DNA of 5,484 nt from JAHFOW01 sp964370795 (GTDB taxonomy: Bacteria > Planctomycetota > Brocadiia > Brocadiales > Brocadiaceae), in NCBI GenBank assembly GCA_964370795.1, contig CAYJME010000219.1, positions 1 to 5,484 of the forward strand. Reading direction: 5' to 3'. Below are positions 1-5,484 of this stretch, piece by piece (position 1 is the stretch's first letter; every line of letters starts with the position of its first letter). The notes under the pieces were generated by a model. It ran no database searches. It saw only the letters and a list, made by a program, of their open reading frames with translations, and was not told where the DNA came from. The position numbers and the translations under genes were made by a program.

Positions 1-117
1 GGGCTGGGTAGAAGTACAGCTGAATGTAGTAAGGTTGTCCGACTCCAAGTTGTCAATAAGCAGCTGATAGGGCTTGGTAGAACTTTACCTCTGAATGTGG
101 AAGAGAGGGTGTTGTAA
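1..117 (+). CDS. Possible C-terminal fragment of an unidentified protein, cut by the left edge
   Basis: Frame 1 is open from the first base to a TAA at 115-117 and gives 38 residues that begin GLGRSTAECSK and end LPLNVEERVL. I do not recognise the family. The short segment GLGR followed by S or T occurs twice, at residues 1-5 and 24-28, and the DNA around these also matches (GGGCT-GGTAGAA, then CTGAATGT about 70 bp apart), so the frame may cover a short duplication. The stop codon abuts the first hairpin of the palindromic repeat at 118. In other tad loci the gene before cpaF is often tadZ/cpaE or cpaB/rcpC, but nothing in these 38 residues identifies either. A 117-bp open frame can arise by chance, so this could also be non-coding. 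The frame is on the same strand as the tad genes and could be upstream in the same cluster. Confidence 0.35.
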   Translation, partial: GLGRSTAECSKVVRLQVVNKQLIGLGRTLPLNVEERVL

Positions 118-199
118 AAGCCCAAAGGGCTTACATAGGAAAGCCCAGGACAACGCCCTGGGAAAGATGTGCAACAATATAATTAAGCTCTGAAAGAGC
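118..199 (+). repeat. Three-hairpin REP-like palindromic unit, left copy
   Basis: Three small palindromes follow one another. The first is AAGCCC-AAA-GGGCTT at 118-132. The second is CCCAGGAC-AAC-GCCCTGGG at 144-162, with one A/C mismatch in the stem (150/156). The third is GCTCT-GAA-AGAGC at 187-199. The same three hairpins occur in the same order at 5399-5482 on the opposite strand, with the same 11-nt spacer between the first two, so this is a repeated unit and not chance structure. This copy is the more degenerate one. It begins at the base after the stop of the upstream open frame. Such units are usually mobilised or maintained like REP sequences and can act as 3' RNA structures; the role here is inferred. 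Confidence 0.7.
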
Positions 200-373
200 G
201 TAATAGGAATGGGTGAAGGACAATGTCCCAATCGTTAGCAAATATCCTCGTTCACATAATATTGAGCACGAAAGACAGACAACCTTTTTTGTGAAAATAT
301 CGGGTGCTGTTGTGTTTCGCTTTGCGCAAACCAACCGGCACAGCGAATAAAATTTTAATAATAAATAATATCT
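200..373. other. Intergenic leader before cpaF, no gene seen
   Basis: No credible coding frame was found. The stretch contains one further short palindrome, GGACA-A-TGTCC at 218-228, within a region whose flanks (ATGGG and CCCAAT) are also loosely complementary. The last 30 bases before cpaF are very AT-rich. TAAAAT at 348-353 resembles a -10 box, but no convincing -35 lies 16-18 bp upstream, so no promoter is called. The start codon at 374 has no purine-rich Shine-Dalgarno before it. A promoter for the cluster would be expected here, but I cannot place it. Confidence 0.5.
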
Positions 374-1675
374 ATGAAAGAAAGACGCGAAACTCCCTTA
401 ATAACAAAGGAACTTCTTGAGCTAAAAACAAAGATTCATTTACGACTGCTTGAGGTTGTCGATCTGTCACTCGTTGAAACACTTGATCGGAATACATTGA
501 GGCTGGAAATCGGGAAGATTACGGAGAGGATATTGTCAGAAAATAACTTTTCCATTCCCATGAACACTGAAGAGAAAGAACAGCTTCGCCGCGAGATTCA
601 GGATGAAATACTCGGATATGGTCCCATCGAACCCTTTATGCACGACCCTACCGTTTCCGATATCCTGGTTAATACCTGTAATCAGATATACGTGGAAAGG
701 TATGGAAAGTTAGAATATACGGGAGCGAGATTTAAAGACAATAACCATCTGAAAAATGTAATTGACAGGATTGTGTCTGCTGTGGGACGCAGGATTGATG
801 AATCGTGCCCGATGGTGGATGCCCGTTTGCCGGATGGGTCCCGCGTAAACGCTATTATCCCCCCCCTTGCGATAGATGGCCCGATGTTGTCGATCAGGCG
901 TTTTGCCGTGGATAAACTGGATATTGAAGATCTAATTGCTTTAAAATCGTTAAACCCGGAGATTGCGGAATTACTCAAGGGGATTGTTAGCGCAAAATTG
1001 AATGTCATCGTTTCCGGCGGAACGGGTTCCGGGAAAACGACACTCTTGAATATACTTTCAGGTTTTATTCCGTCAAATGAGAGAATAATAACCGTTGAGG
1101 ATTCTGCCGAACTCCAGCTAAAGCAGGAACATGTCGTCCGGCTTGAAACCAGACCTGCTAATATTGAAGGCAGAGGGGAGGTTACGCAACGCGACCTGGT
1201 AAGGAACTGTTTGAGAATGCGTCCTGATCGTATTATTGTGGGTGAAGTAAGAGGGGCTGAAGTGTTGGATATGTTACAGGCCATGAATACGGGACATGAT
1301 GGTTCGCTGACGACCATTCATGCAAATACACCCAGGGATGCCCTTATGAGAATGGAAACCCTGGTTGCGCTTTCAGGGTTTAATATCCCTGTCGAGGCGA
1401 CACGGAAATATATAAGTTCCGCTATTACTGTCATTATTCAGGTATCGCGTCTCATCGATGGCAGCAGGAGATTGGTAAGCCTCCATGAAGTCACGCACAT
1501 GGAGGGGGAAGTTATAACAACTCAGGAAATCTTCTCATTCAGACAAGTAGGCATTGATGAAAACAGACGGGTAAGGGGAGACTTTGCGATGACCGGTATT
1601 ATGCCCAAGTTTTTCGAAAAATTTCACGCGCTTGGCATACAAATTCCAGATATTTTTTGTGCGCTTGACCGATAA
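374..1675 (+). CDS. cpaF: CpaF/TadA family Tad pilus assembly ATPase
   Basis: This is the cytoplasmic secretion ATPase (GspE/VirB11 superfamily, CpaF/TadA branch) that powers Flp pilus assembly through the TadB/TadC platform. The 433 residues match the usual family length of about 420-490. The N-terminal helical region (about 10-75) leads into LGYGPIEPFMHDPTVSDILVN near residue 80, a CpaF hallmark. RLPDGSRVNAIIPP follows near 150. The Walker A is GGTGSGKTT at 215-223 with K221. The Asp box is ITVEDSAEL around 239-247. The Walker B is RIIVGEVRG at 286-294 with E291. The His box is GHDGSLTTIHAN at 307-318. All catalytic motifs are present, so the protein looks functional. An in-frame stop at 362 limits the start to ATG 374 or later, and family alignment from residue 15 supports 374, although no Shine-Dalgarno is visible. 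A run of eight Cs (859-866) encodes part of the conserved IIPPL. The gene is separated from tadB by 208 bp of structured DNA. Confidence 0.96.
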   Translation: MKERRETPLITKELLELKTKIHLRLLEVVDLSLVETLDRNTLRLEIGKITERILSENNFSIPMNTEEKEQLRREIQDEILGYGPIEPFMHDPTVSDILVNTCNQIYVERYGKLEYTGARFKDNNHLKNVIDRIVSAVGRRIDESCPMVDARLPDGSRVNAIIPPLAIDGPMLSIRRFAVDKLDIEDLIALKSLNPEIAELLKGIVSAKLNVIVSGGTGSGKTTLLNILSGFIPSNERIITVEDSAELQLKQEHVVRLETRPANIEGRGEVTQRDLVRNCLRMRPDRIIVGEVRGAEVLDMLQAMNTGHDGSLTTIHANTPRDALMRMETLVALSGFNIPVEATRKYISSAITVIIQVSRLIDGSRRLVSLHEVTHMEGEVITTQEIFSFRQVGIDENRRVRGDFAMTGIMPKFFEKFHALGIQIPDIFCALDR

Positions 1676-1678
1676 CGT

Positions 1679-1713
1679 AATACTCTGTAAAAACTTTTTT
1701 TACAGAGTATTTT
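1679..1713 (+). terminator. Perfect 15-bp inverted repeat after cpaF, possible terminator
   Basis: The arm AATACTCTGTAAAAA (1679-1693) is the exact reverse complement of 1697-1711, with a 3-base loop. It starts three bases after the cpaF stop, where a terminator or 3'-end stabilising hairpin would be expected. Against a standard intrinsic terminator, the stem has only three G/C pairs and the T run is mostly inside the right arm, with just two Ts after it. It may attenuate transcription, mark an RNA processing site or terminate weakly in both directions. Full termination would uncouple tadB, tadC and the secretin from cpaF. Confidence 0.45.
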
Positions 1714-1740
1714 GGACAGCTATGGCGTTGCACGCAGACA

Positions 1741-1846
1741 GGAGTATGCCCGAAGGGCAGAAAGCACATAGGCGGGGGTGAAGCCTCCGTATATGAGAAA
1801 TACCTTTTGATTTGGCTGCGGCTACGCCGCTTCGGGGGATACTTCC
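1741..1846. repeat. Foldback, MITE-like intergenic element of about 106 bp
   Basis: The left end GGAGTATGCCCGAAG (1741-1755) nearly matches the reverse complement of the right end, CTTCGGGGGATACTTCC (1830-1846); the two differ by about two single-base gaps and one substitution. Inside are a hairpin at 1767-1795 (CATAGG-CGGGGG, loop TGAAG, CCTCCG-TATATG, one mismatch and two G-U pairs) and a perfect one at 1818-1830 (GCGGC-TAC-GCCGC). TGCCC-GAA-GGGCA at 1747-1759 is an alternative local hairpin. Matched ends, nested stems and no coding potential suggest a small non-autonomous mobile repeat or a structured RNA segment. No target-site duplication is obvious. It is higher in GC than its flanks and lies between cpaF and tadB, which are usually close together. 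Confidence 0.5.
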
Positions 1847-1883
1847 AAAAACCTAAAATTATTTTCAGGACAGGAAGAGTACT

Positions 1884-2852
1884 ATGGCATTATTCATTGG
1901 TGTTAGTGTCTTTTTTGTTGTGATGCTCATTATAGGCGGGATTAGTCTTTTACGCAGGAGCAGACTGGAAGTATTTGCAGACAGGATAGAGAAACATACC
2001 AGGGTTTTTTCATTAACCGAAGCACAAAGTAAAGTTGTTGATATTACGAAAAAAAGAAGAAAGTTGAGTGAAATTATCTGGCTTGACCGTTTGTTAGGCC
2101 GTATTCCATTCGTTGGAAAAATAGATGAAGCGTTACCATTGGCAGATATCAGGTTTCCGATAGCGTATTTTATTTTAGTTACCGGGATTCTTGCCCTTTT
2201 TGGGTTTTTGATGGTGTTTTACAATACACAAAATATTTACCTGAGTGTGTTGGCCGTTTTTCCCATAGGAAGCGCCCCTTTTTTCTATGTTATCGTGATG
2301 AAAAATTTGCGGGTAAGGAAATTTGAGAGGCAGTTGCCGGAAGCCCTTGATTTACTTGCGCGTTCGTTAAGGGCTGGACATGCCTTTGCCAGCGGCCTCA
2401 GATTGCTGGCTGAGGAGTTTGACCGTCCCCTCGGAAGTGAATTTGCCAAAGTTATTGAAGAAACCAACTTTGGCGTGGGTATAAAAGAAGCATTAATAAA
2501 CTTTTCCGGGCGTATAGATTGTTCTAATCTCAAATTTTTTGTCATGGCGGTTGCCCTGCAGAGGGAGACGGGCGGCGACCTTGCCGAAATATTAGAAAAC
2601 ATTTCGCGTCTCATAAGGGAAAGATTTAAACTGCAATCCAAAATCAACGCCTTATCGGCTGAAGGAAAGTTATCTGCCATTGTTTTGATTGCCCTTCCTT
2701 TTTTCATAGGGCTTGCGCTTTTTATGGTAAGCCCGGATTATGTATATGTTTTGTTCAGAGAACCGATGGGAAAGATGTTGCTCATAATGTCTTTTTCTAC
2801 GATGTTTTTGGGCGCCGTCGTGATGAAGAAGATGGTAAATATAAAGGTGTGA
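1884..2852 (+). CDS. tadB: TadB, inner-membrane platform protein of the Tad pilus
   Basis: TadB, with TadC, forms the inner-membrane platform on which the CpaF motor acts; both belong to the GspF/PilC (T2SSF) fold family. The protein has 322 residues, typical for TadB. A membrane segment spans residues 3-23, followed by a basic cytoplasmic stretch (24-90). A membrane hairpin lies at about 91-113 and 118-138. The T2SSF domain begins at RKFERQLPEALDLLARSLRAG (145-165) and continues through FGVGIKEAL (196-204) and QRETGGDLAEILENIS (226-241), the conserved platform-protein signature. Further membrane segments lie at about 263-283 and 297-314. ATG 1884 is supported by AGGAAG at 1872-1877, six bases upstream. 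The stop lies 13 bp before tadC, so the two are co-transcribed. No truncation is seen. TadB rather than TadC is preferred from the GHAFASGLRLLAEE segment and the gene order. Confidence 0.93.
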   Translation: MALFIGVSVFFVVMLIIGGISLLRRSRLEVFADRIEKHTRVFSLTEAQSKVVDITKKRRKLSEIIWLDRLLGRIPFVGKIDEALPLADIRFPIAYFILVTGILALFGFLMVFYNTQNIYLSVLAVFPIGSAPFFYVIVMKNLRVRKFERQLPEALDLLARSLRAGHAFASGLRLLAEEFDRPLGSEFAKVIEETNFGVGIKEALINFSGRIDCSNLKFFVMAVALQRETGGDLAEILENISRLIRERFKLQSKINALSAEGKLSAIVLIALPFFIGLALFMVSPDYVYVLFREPMGKMLLIMSFSTMFLGAVVMKKMVNIKV

Positions 2853-2856
2853 GGAG
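2851..2856 (+). promoter_or_regulatory. Shine-Dalgarno that sets the tadC start
   Basis: GAGGAG overlaps the last two bases of the tadB stop codon and lies nine bases before ATG 2866. A second ATG at 2861 is closer and in another frame, but it would encode only 15 residues before TAA. The spacing and the long frame favour 2866. The overlap with the tadB stop suggests translational coupling. Confidence 0.7.
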
Positions 2857-2865
2857 TAAGATGAT

Positions 2866-3816
2866 ATGGATATTACCGTTGTTATTCCCATTATCGTATT
2901 TTTTATAACTGCATTGGTTTTAATTGCAAGTATTATTTTTACAACATCATTTATAGAACGGAGGTCTATACTAAAGAAAATAGCAAAGGGAGGCGAAGGC
3001 CATGCATGGGGAGCGCACGCAAGTCCATTAAGTCAAAAGCAATCTGTTTTGAAACAATTCTTCGTAGAAACCGCATCTCATCTGGGAAATATTGCAAAAC
3101 CTAAAAATGAAGAAACCCTGTCTCGTGTCCAGGAGAATCTGCTGAGTCTTGGGTATAAAAGCGTGAATGCCGCAAAGATATTCTCTGGTATTAAGGTGAT
3201 ATTTGCAATCATCATACCTGCCACATTTTTCTTTCTTAAAACTTCTGTACAAATACAAGTATCTCCGCTTTTGATGCTGTCAGGGTATATTTTTCTCGTA
3301 TTAACAGGTTTTTATTTGCCGGAGATTTGGCTGAGGATCAAGATTGCCCGCAGAAAAGAGAAGATTCAGGAAGGCTTTCCTGATGCATTAGATATGCTTG
3401 TGGTGTGTATTGAGTCGGGAATGGGCATGGATTCCGCCATCGATAGGGTTGCCCGTGAGATGCAATATGGAAATAGACCTATCAGTGATGAATTTAAATT
3501 ATATAACCGGGAAATGAGGCTTGGAAAGTCACGGCGGGATGCGCTGAAGGGACTTGCAAGCAGGATTAAACTGGAACAAGTGAACAGTCTGGTAACATTG
3601 TTAATTCAAACGGATAAGTTTGGGACGAGCATTGCGCAGTCATTGAGGGCCCACTCTGATTTCATCAGGGTGCAACGGCATCTGCTGGCGGAGGAAAAGG
3701 CCGCCAAGCTTGCCCTGAAATTGTTATTTCCCCTGATATTTTTCATTTTCCCATCCCTGTTTGTCATAATCCTGGGACCGGCAATTATCGGCGCACTCAA
3801 GGCATTTAAGCAATAA
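2866..3816 (+). CDS. tadC: TadC, second inner-membrane platform protein of the Tad pilus
   Basis: TadC pairs with TadB in the inner-membrane platform of Flp pilus assembly. The 316-residue protein has a membrane segment at about 4-26, a hydrophilic region (30-103), a membrane pair at about 105-124 and 134-152, then the cytoplasmic T2SSF domain and a last membrane segment at about 286-308. Diagnostic stretches are FPDALDMLVVCIESGMGMDSA (171-191), LGKSRRDALKGLA (219-231), LVTLLIQTDKFGTSIAQSLR (242-261) and the end AEEKAAKLALKLLFPL with FVIILGPA (275-306), all closely matching TadC. The start is fixed by GAGGAG nine bases upstream. Part of residues 42-80 (GGEGHAWGAHASPLSQKQ and after) looks like a variable linker. 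It follows tadB by 13 bp and precedes the secretin; 86 bp with no evident terminator separate its stop from the secretin's ATG. It looks intact. Confidence 0.93.
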   Translation: MDITVVIPIIVFFITALVLIASIIFTTSFIERRSILKKIAKGGEGHAWGAHASPLSQKQSVLKQFFVETASHLGNIAKPKNEETLSRVQENLLSLGYKSVNAAKIFSGIKVIFAIIIPATFFFLKTSVQIQVSPLLMLSGYIFLVLTGFYLPEIWLRIKIARRKEKIQEGFPDALDMLVVCIESGMGMDSAIDRVAREMQYGNRPISDEFKLYNREMRLGKSRRDALKGLASRIKLEQVNSLVTLLIQTDKFGTSIAQSLRAHSDFIRVQRHLLAEEKAAKLALKLLFPLIFFIFPSLFVIILGPAIIGALKAFKQ

Positions 3817-3902
3817 TACTTTATAAGCACAAAAATAATAGATGAACGAGGTGGAAAAACAACAGTAAAAAGCAGTACCGTAAATTATCCTTGATAAGGG
3901 CT

Positions 3903-5393
3903 ATGACAAGATTTGAGAAAAGGAGAAAGAATGTGTGTTGGGGGAATATAAGTATACGCTACCATTTAGTCTGTTTTATACTCTTCTTTGGTACAATTTC
4001 TGTATATTCCATGACAGAGGTTACGGCGCAAGTCAGCATTATTTCAAAGCCATCACAGCAGATTGCGCTTACGGTGAGAAAATCAACAATACTTTCGATT
4101 GAAGTTCCTGTAGGGCGGGTTTCTTTAGCTGAACCGGAAATTGCCGATGCCCTTGTGCTGAAGCCACAGCAGATATATGTGACAGGAAAAAAGTCCGGAA
4201 TGACGAATCTTACTTTATGGGATAACAAGGATAGGATTATTTCCATTTGTGAGATTGAGGTGCTACCGGAGATTCAGGGATTAAAAGAACAACTACATGT
4301 ACTGTTCCCCCATGAGAATGACATACAGGTTACCGCGACGAACAGGAGTGTTACGCTTTCCGGGACTGTTTCTGGCACTGCTGTCCTTTCGAAAATATTA
4401 GACGTTGCAAGGTCATATGCGCCTCTTGACAAGGATGGAAAGCTCCAACTCAATAATTTGCTTGAGGTCGGCGGTGTTCAACAGGTAATGCTCGAAGTCC
4501 GGATATCTGAAATGTCCCGTAATCTTATACGAAGACTGGGTTTTAATTTTGGTTTTTTAAGTAGTAGCGGGCAACAGTTTGGCGTTTCCATGCTTAATAG
4601 TCTTGCGCGGGTCAATCCTGGAGGAGGTCCAGGAGGGGCAATATCTAATTCTTCTGATAAAGTGAACATGATTTTTCGATTTCTTGGCGGAGGGGCGAGC
4701 TGGACGGTGTTTATTGATGCATTAAAGGAAGAAGGATTACTCCGTATTTTAGCAGAGCCAACCCTCATTACCTTAAGTGGAAAGGCTGCTTATTTTCTTG
4801 CAGGCGGCGAGTTTCCCGTCCCTGTTCCCCAAACAGGGGGCGGAGGTTTTGCAACGATTACCATTCAGTGGAAGCCATTTGGTGTTGGGTTAAATTTTAC
4901 TCCGACGGTGTTGAGTAACAATAAAATTAGTATGGAGGTATCGCCTGAGGTTTCAGAGCTTGACTTTAGCAAGGCCATTGTACTGAGGGATTTTACGATA
5001 CCGGCTATTTCTACAAGACGGGTGTCGACCGTGGTTGAACTTGCCGATGGGCAGAGCTTTGCCATTGCAGGTCTTTTGAATGATGAATACCGTCAAAACG
5101 TGCGAAAATATCCCCTCCTCGGTGATATTCCGATCCTTGGTATGTTATTCCGGTCTAGTGATTTTGAAAAGAGTGAGACAGAATTAGTTGTCATTGTAAC
5201 CACCCATCTTGTTAAGCCACTGGATAAAACAAAACAAAGCATACCAACGGATAAATATATAGAGCCGAACGATTTTGAATTTTATCTGCTTGGCTGCCTG
5301 GAAGGGAGAGGTTCTAAAACAGGCACTTCCACGGTTTCTCCCTATAATAAAAAAGGTGGATTGGAGGGTGACTTTGGTTATATGCTCCCATAG
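3903..5393 (+). CDS. cpaC: CpaC/RcpA family outer-membrane secretin of the Tad pilus
   Basis: This secretin forms the outer-membrane channel for the Flp pilus. From ATG 3903 it has 496 residues. A basic n-region (RFEKRRKN) and a hydrophobic stretch HLVCFILFFGTISVYS (21-36) form a signal peptide, with cleavage likely near TEVTAQ (38-43). Residues about 52-120 match the pilus-formation N-terminal domain (SQQIALTVRKST, EPEIADALVLKPQQIYVTGKK). Residues about 122-185 resemble a BON-like domain. The secretin core spans about 265-440, with LKEEGLLRILAEPTL, the gate motif GGEFPVPVPQ (301-310) and LLGDIPILGMLFRS. The C-terminal tail (PTDKYIEPNDFEFYLLGCLEGR and GGLEGDFGYMLP) is typical of CpaC. The start is uncertain: TTG 3891 has no ribosome site, ATG 3903 has AAGGG only two bases away, and GTG 3933 has AGGAG at seven bases and still keeps a signal peptide. 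A glycine-rich loop (NPGGGPGG) precedes the core. The gene lies after tadC instead of before cpaF. Confidence 0.93.
   Translation: MTRFEKRRKNVCWGNISIRYHLVCFILFFGTISVYSMTEVTAQVSIISKPSQQIALTVRKSTILSIEVPVGRVSLAEPEIADALVLKPQQIYVTGKKSGMTNLTLWDNKDRIISICEIEVLPEIQGLKEQLHVLFPHENDIQVTATNRSVTLSGTVSGTAVLSKILDVARSYAPLDKDGKLQLNNLLEVGGVQQVMLEVRISEMSRNLIRRLGFNFGFLSSSGQQFGVSMLNSLARVNPGGGPGGAISNSSDKVNMIFRFLGGGASWTVFIDALKEEGLLRILAEPTLITLSGKAAYFLAGGEFPVPVPQTGGGGFATITIQWKPFGVGLNFTPTVLSNNKISMEVSPEVSELDFSKAIVLRDFTIPAISTRRVSTVVELADGQSFAIAGLLNDEYRQNVRKYPLLGDIPILGMLFRSSDFEKSETELVVIVTTHLVKPLDKTKQSIPTDKYIEPNDFEFYLLGCLEGRGSKTGTSTVSPYNKKGGLEGDFGYMLP
3921..3925 (+). promoter_or_regulatory. AGGAG motif that may set a shorter secretin start
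   Basis: AGGAG lies seven bases before an in-frame GTG at 3933, the best-spaced ribosome site near this gene. The same bases encode Arg codons of the basic signal-peptide n-region if translation begins at 3903, so the purine run may simply reflect Arg/Lys codons. An out-of-frame ATG at 3931 also follows it but runs only six codons. Confidence 0.35.
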
Positions 5394-5398
5394 TTATC

Positions 5399-5482
5399 TA
5401 ACCCTTTCAGGGTTAATACTGCGTTATTTCCTTTTCCCAGGGCGTTGCCCTGGGCTATCTTATTACAGCCCTGTTAGGGCTG
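5399..5482 (-). repeat. Three-hairpin REP-like palindromic unit, right copy, inverted
   Basis: Three perfect hairpins follow the secretin stop by five bases: TAACCCT-TTC-AGGGTTA (5399-5415), CCCAGGGC-GTT-GCCCTGGG (5436-5454) and CAGCCCT-GTT-AGGGCTG (5466-5482). Read on the minus strand, the order, the loop GAA in the CCCT-GAA-AGGG hairpin, the central GCCCAGG-CAACGCCCTGGGAAA block (one variable base in the gap) and the 11-nt spacer match the unit at 118-199. This copy has no stem mismatches and longer outer stems, so it is the better-preserved one. Its place right after the last tad gene also makes it a plausible transcription end or mRNA-stabilising structure, although no T run follows any hairpin. 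Confidence 0.75.
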
Positions 5483-5484
5483 GG

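Noticed and set aside
118..199. CRISPR array or tRNA suggested by regularly spaced short palindromes
   Set aside because: The three palindromes differ in sequence and spacing, and there is no repeat-spacer pattern and no cloverleaf or T-loop sequence.
131..334. Minus-strand open frame of 67 codons in the leader before cpaF
   Set aside because: It overlaps the palindromic repeat, has an unremarkable composition rich in Cys and Leu, shows no recognisable motif and no Shine-Dalgarno; it is most likely chance.
322..353. Possible promoter, TTGCGC with TAAAAT upstream of cpaF
   Set aside because: The spacer between the two boxes is 20 bp, too long for a sigma-70 promoter, and the -35 match is weak.
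682..1317. Minus-strand open frame of 211 codons inside cpaF
   Set aside because: It lies wholly opposite the conserved cpaF motifs and its translation is a low-complexity Ser/Pro-rich antisense shadow.
1722..1781. Small frame of 19 codons starting ATG in the cpaF-tadB gap
   Set aside because: It has no good ribosome site and runs into the foldback element; the other frame through this element is also open, as expected for a GC-rich repeat rather than a gene.
2861..2908. Fifteen-codon hydrophobic frame overlapping the tadC start
   Set aside because: It is only four bases from the nearest purines, ends quickly at TAA, and the hydrophobicity is explained by the overlapping tadC membrane segment in another frame.
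3842..3868. GAGGTG purine run and an eight-codon frame between tadC and the secretin
   Set aside because: No start codon is suitably spaced after the purine run and the frame is too short to support as a gene; it is too far from the secretin starts to serve them.
5477..5484. The last eight bases, GGGCTGGG, are identical to bases 1-8
   Set aside because: This could hint at a circular or repeat-ended piece, but eight bases are too few to conclude that, the motif is part of a GC-rich hairpin flank, and window edges are arbitrary.

Overview
The window carries the core of a Tad/Flp pilus (type IVc) assembly machine. All four complete genes are on the + strand: the motor ATPase CpaF/TadA (374-1675), the inner-membrane platform proteins TadB (1884-2852) and TadC (2866-3816), and the outer-membrane secretin CpaC/RcpA (about 3903-5393). 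A secretin with a signal peptide implies a Gram-negative-type (diderm) cell. Moderate GC, AT-rich gaps and small GC-rich palindromes scattered between genes would fit a planctomycete of the anammox (Brocadiales) type. That taxonomic guess is an inference from sequence style and is not shown by any marker gene.

Layout. Bases 1-117 are an open frame that enters from the left edge and may be the C-terminal tail of an unrecognised protein. Directly after its stop is a three-hairpin palindromic unit (118-199), followed by a leader of about 170 bp with no gene. CpaF is followed by a perfect 15-bp inverted repeat (1679-1711) and then by a separate element of about 106 bp (1741-1846) with near-perfect inverted ends and two internal hairpins. 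TadB and TadC are tightly coupled (13 bp apart), and 86 bp separate TadC from the secretin frame's ATG. After the secretin, 5399-5482 holds a second copy of the three-hairpin unit in the opposite orientation, so the tad genes lie between inverted copies of one small repeat.

How the genes work together. In characterised Tad systems the cytoplasmic CpaF hexamer hydrolyses ATP and drives the TadB/TadC platform, which extracts Flp-type pilin from the inner membrane. The fibre leaves through the CpaC/RcpA secretin. The window lacks the Flp pilin, the prepilin peptidase (TadV/CpaA), CpaB/RcpC, the localisation ATPase TadZ/CpaE and TadD/E/F/G, so these must lie elsewhere if the system is complete. 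The secretin sits after TadC, whereas in the classical loci it precedes the ATPase.

The coding content is a recognisable, intact Tad module. The less ordinary material is non-coding: the inverted pair of three-hairpin units, the foldback element splitting cpaF from tadB, and an eight-C tract inside cpaF. I saw no evidence for a wholly new system.
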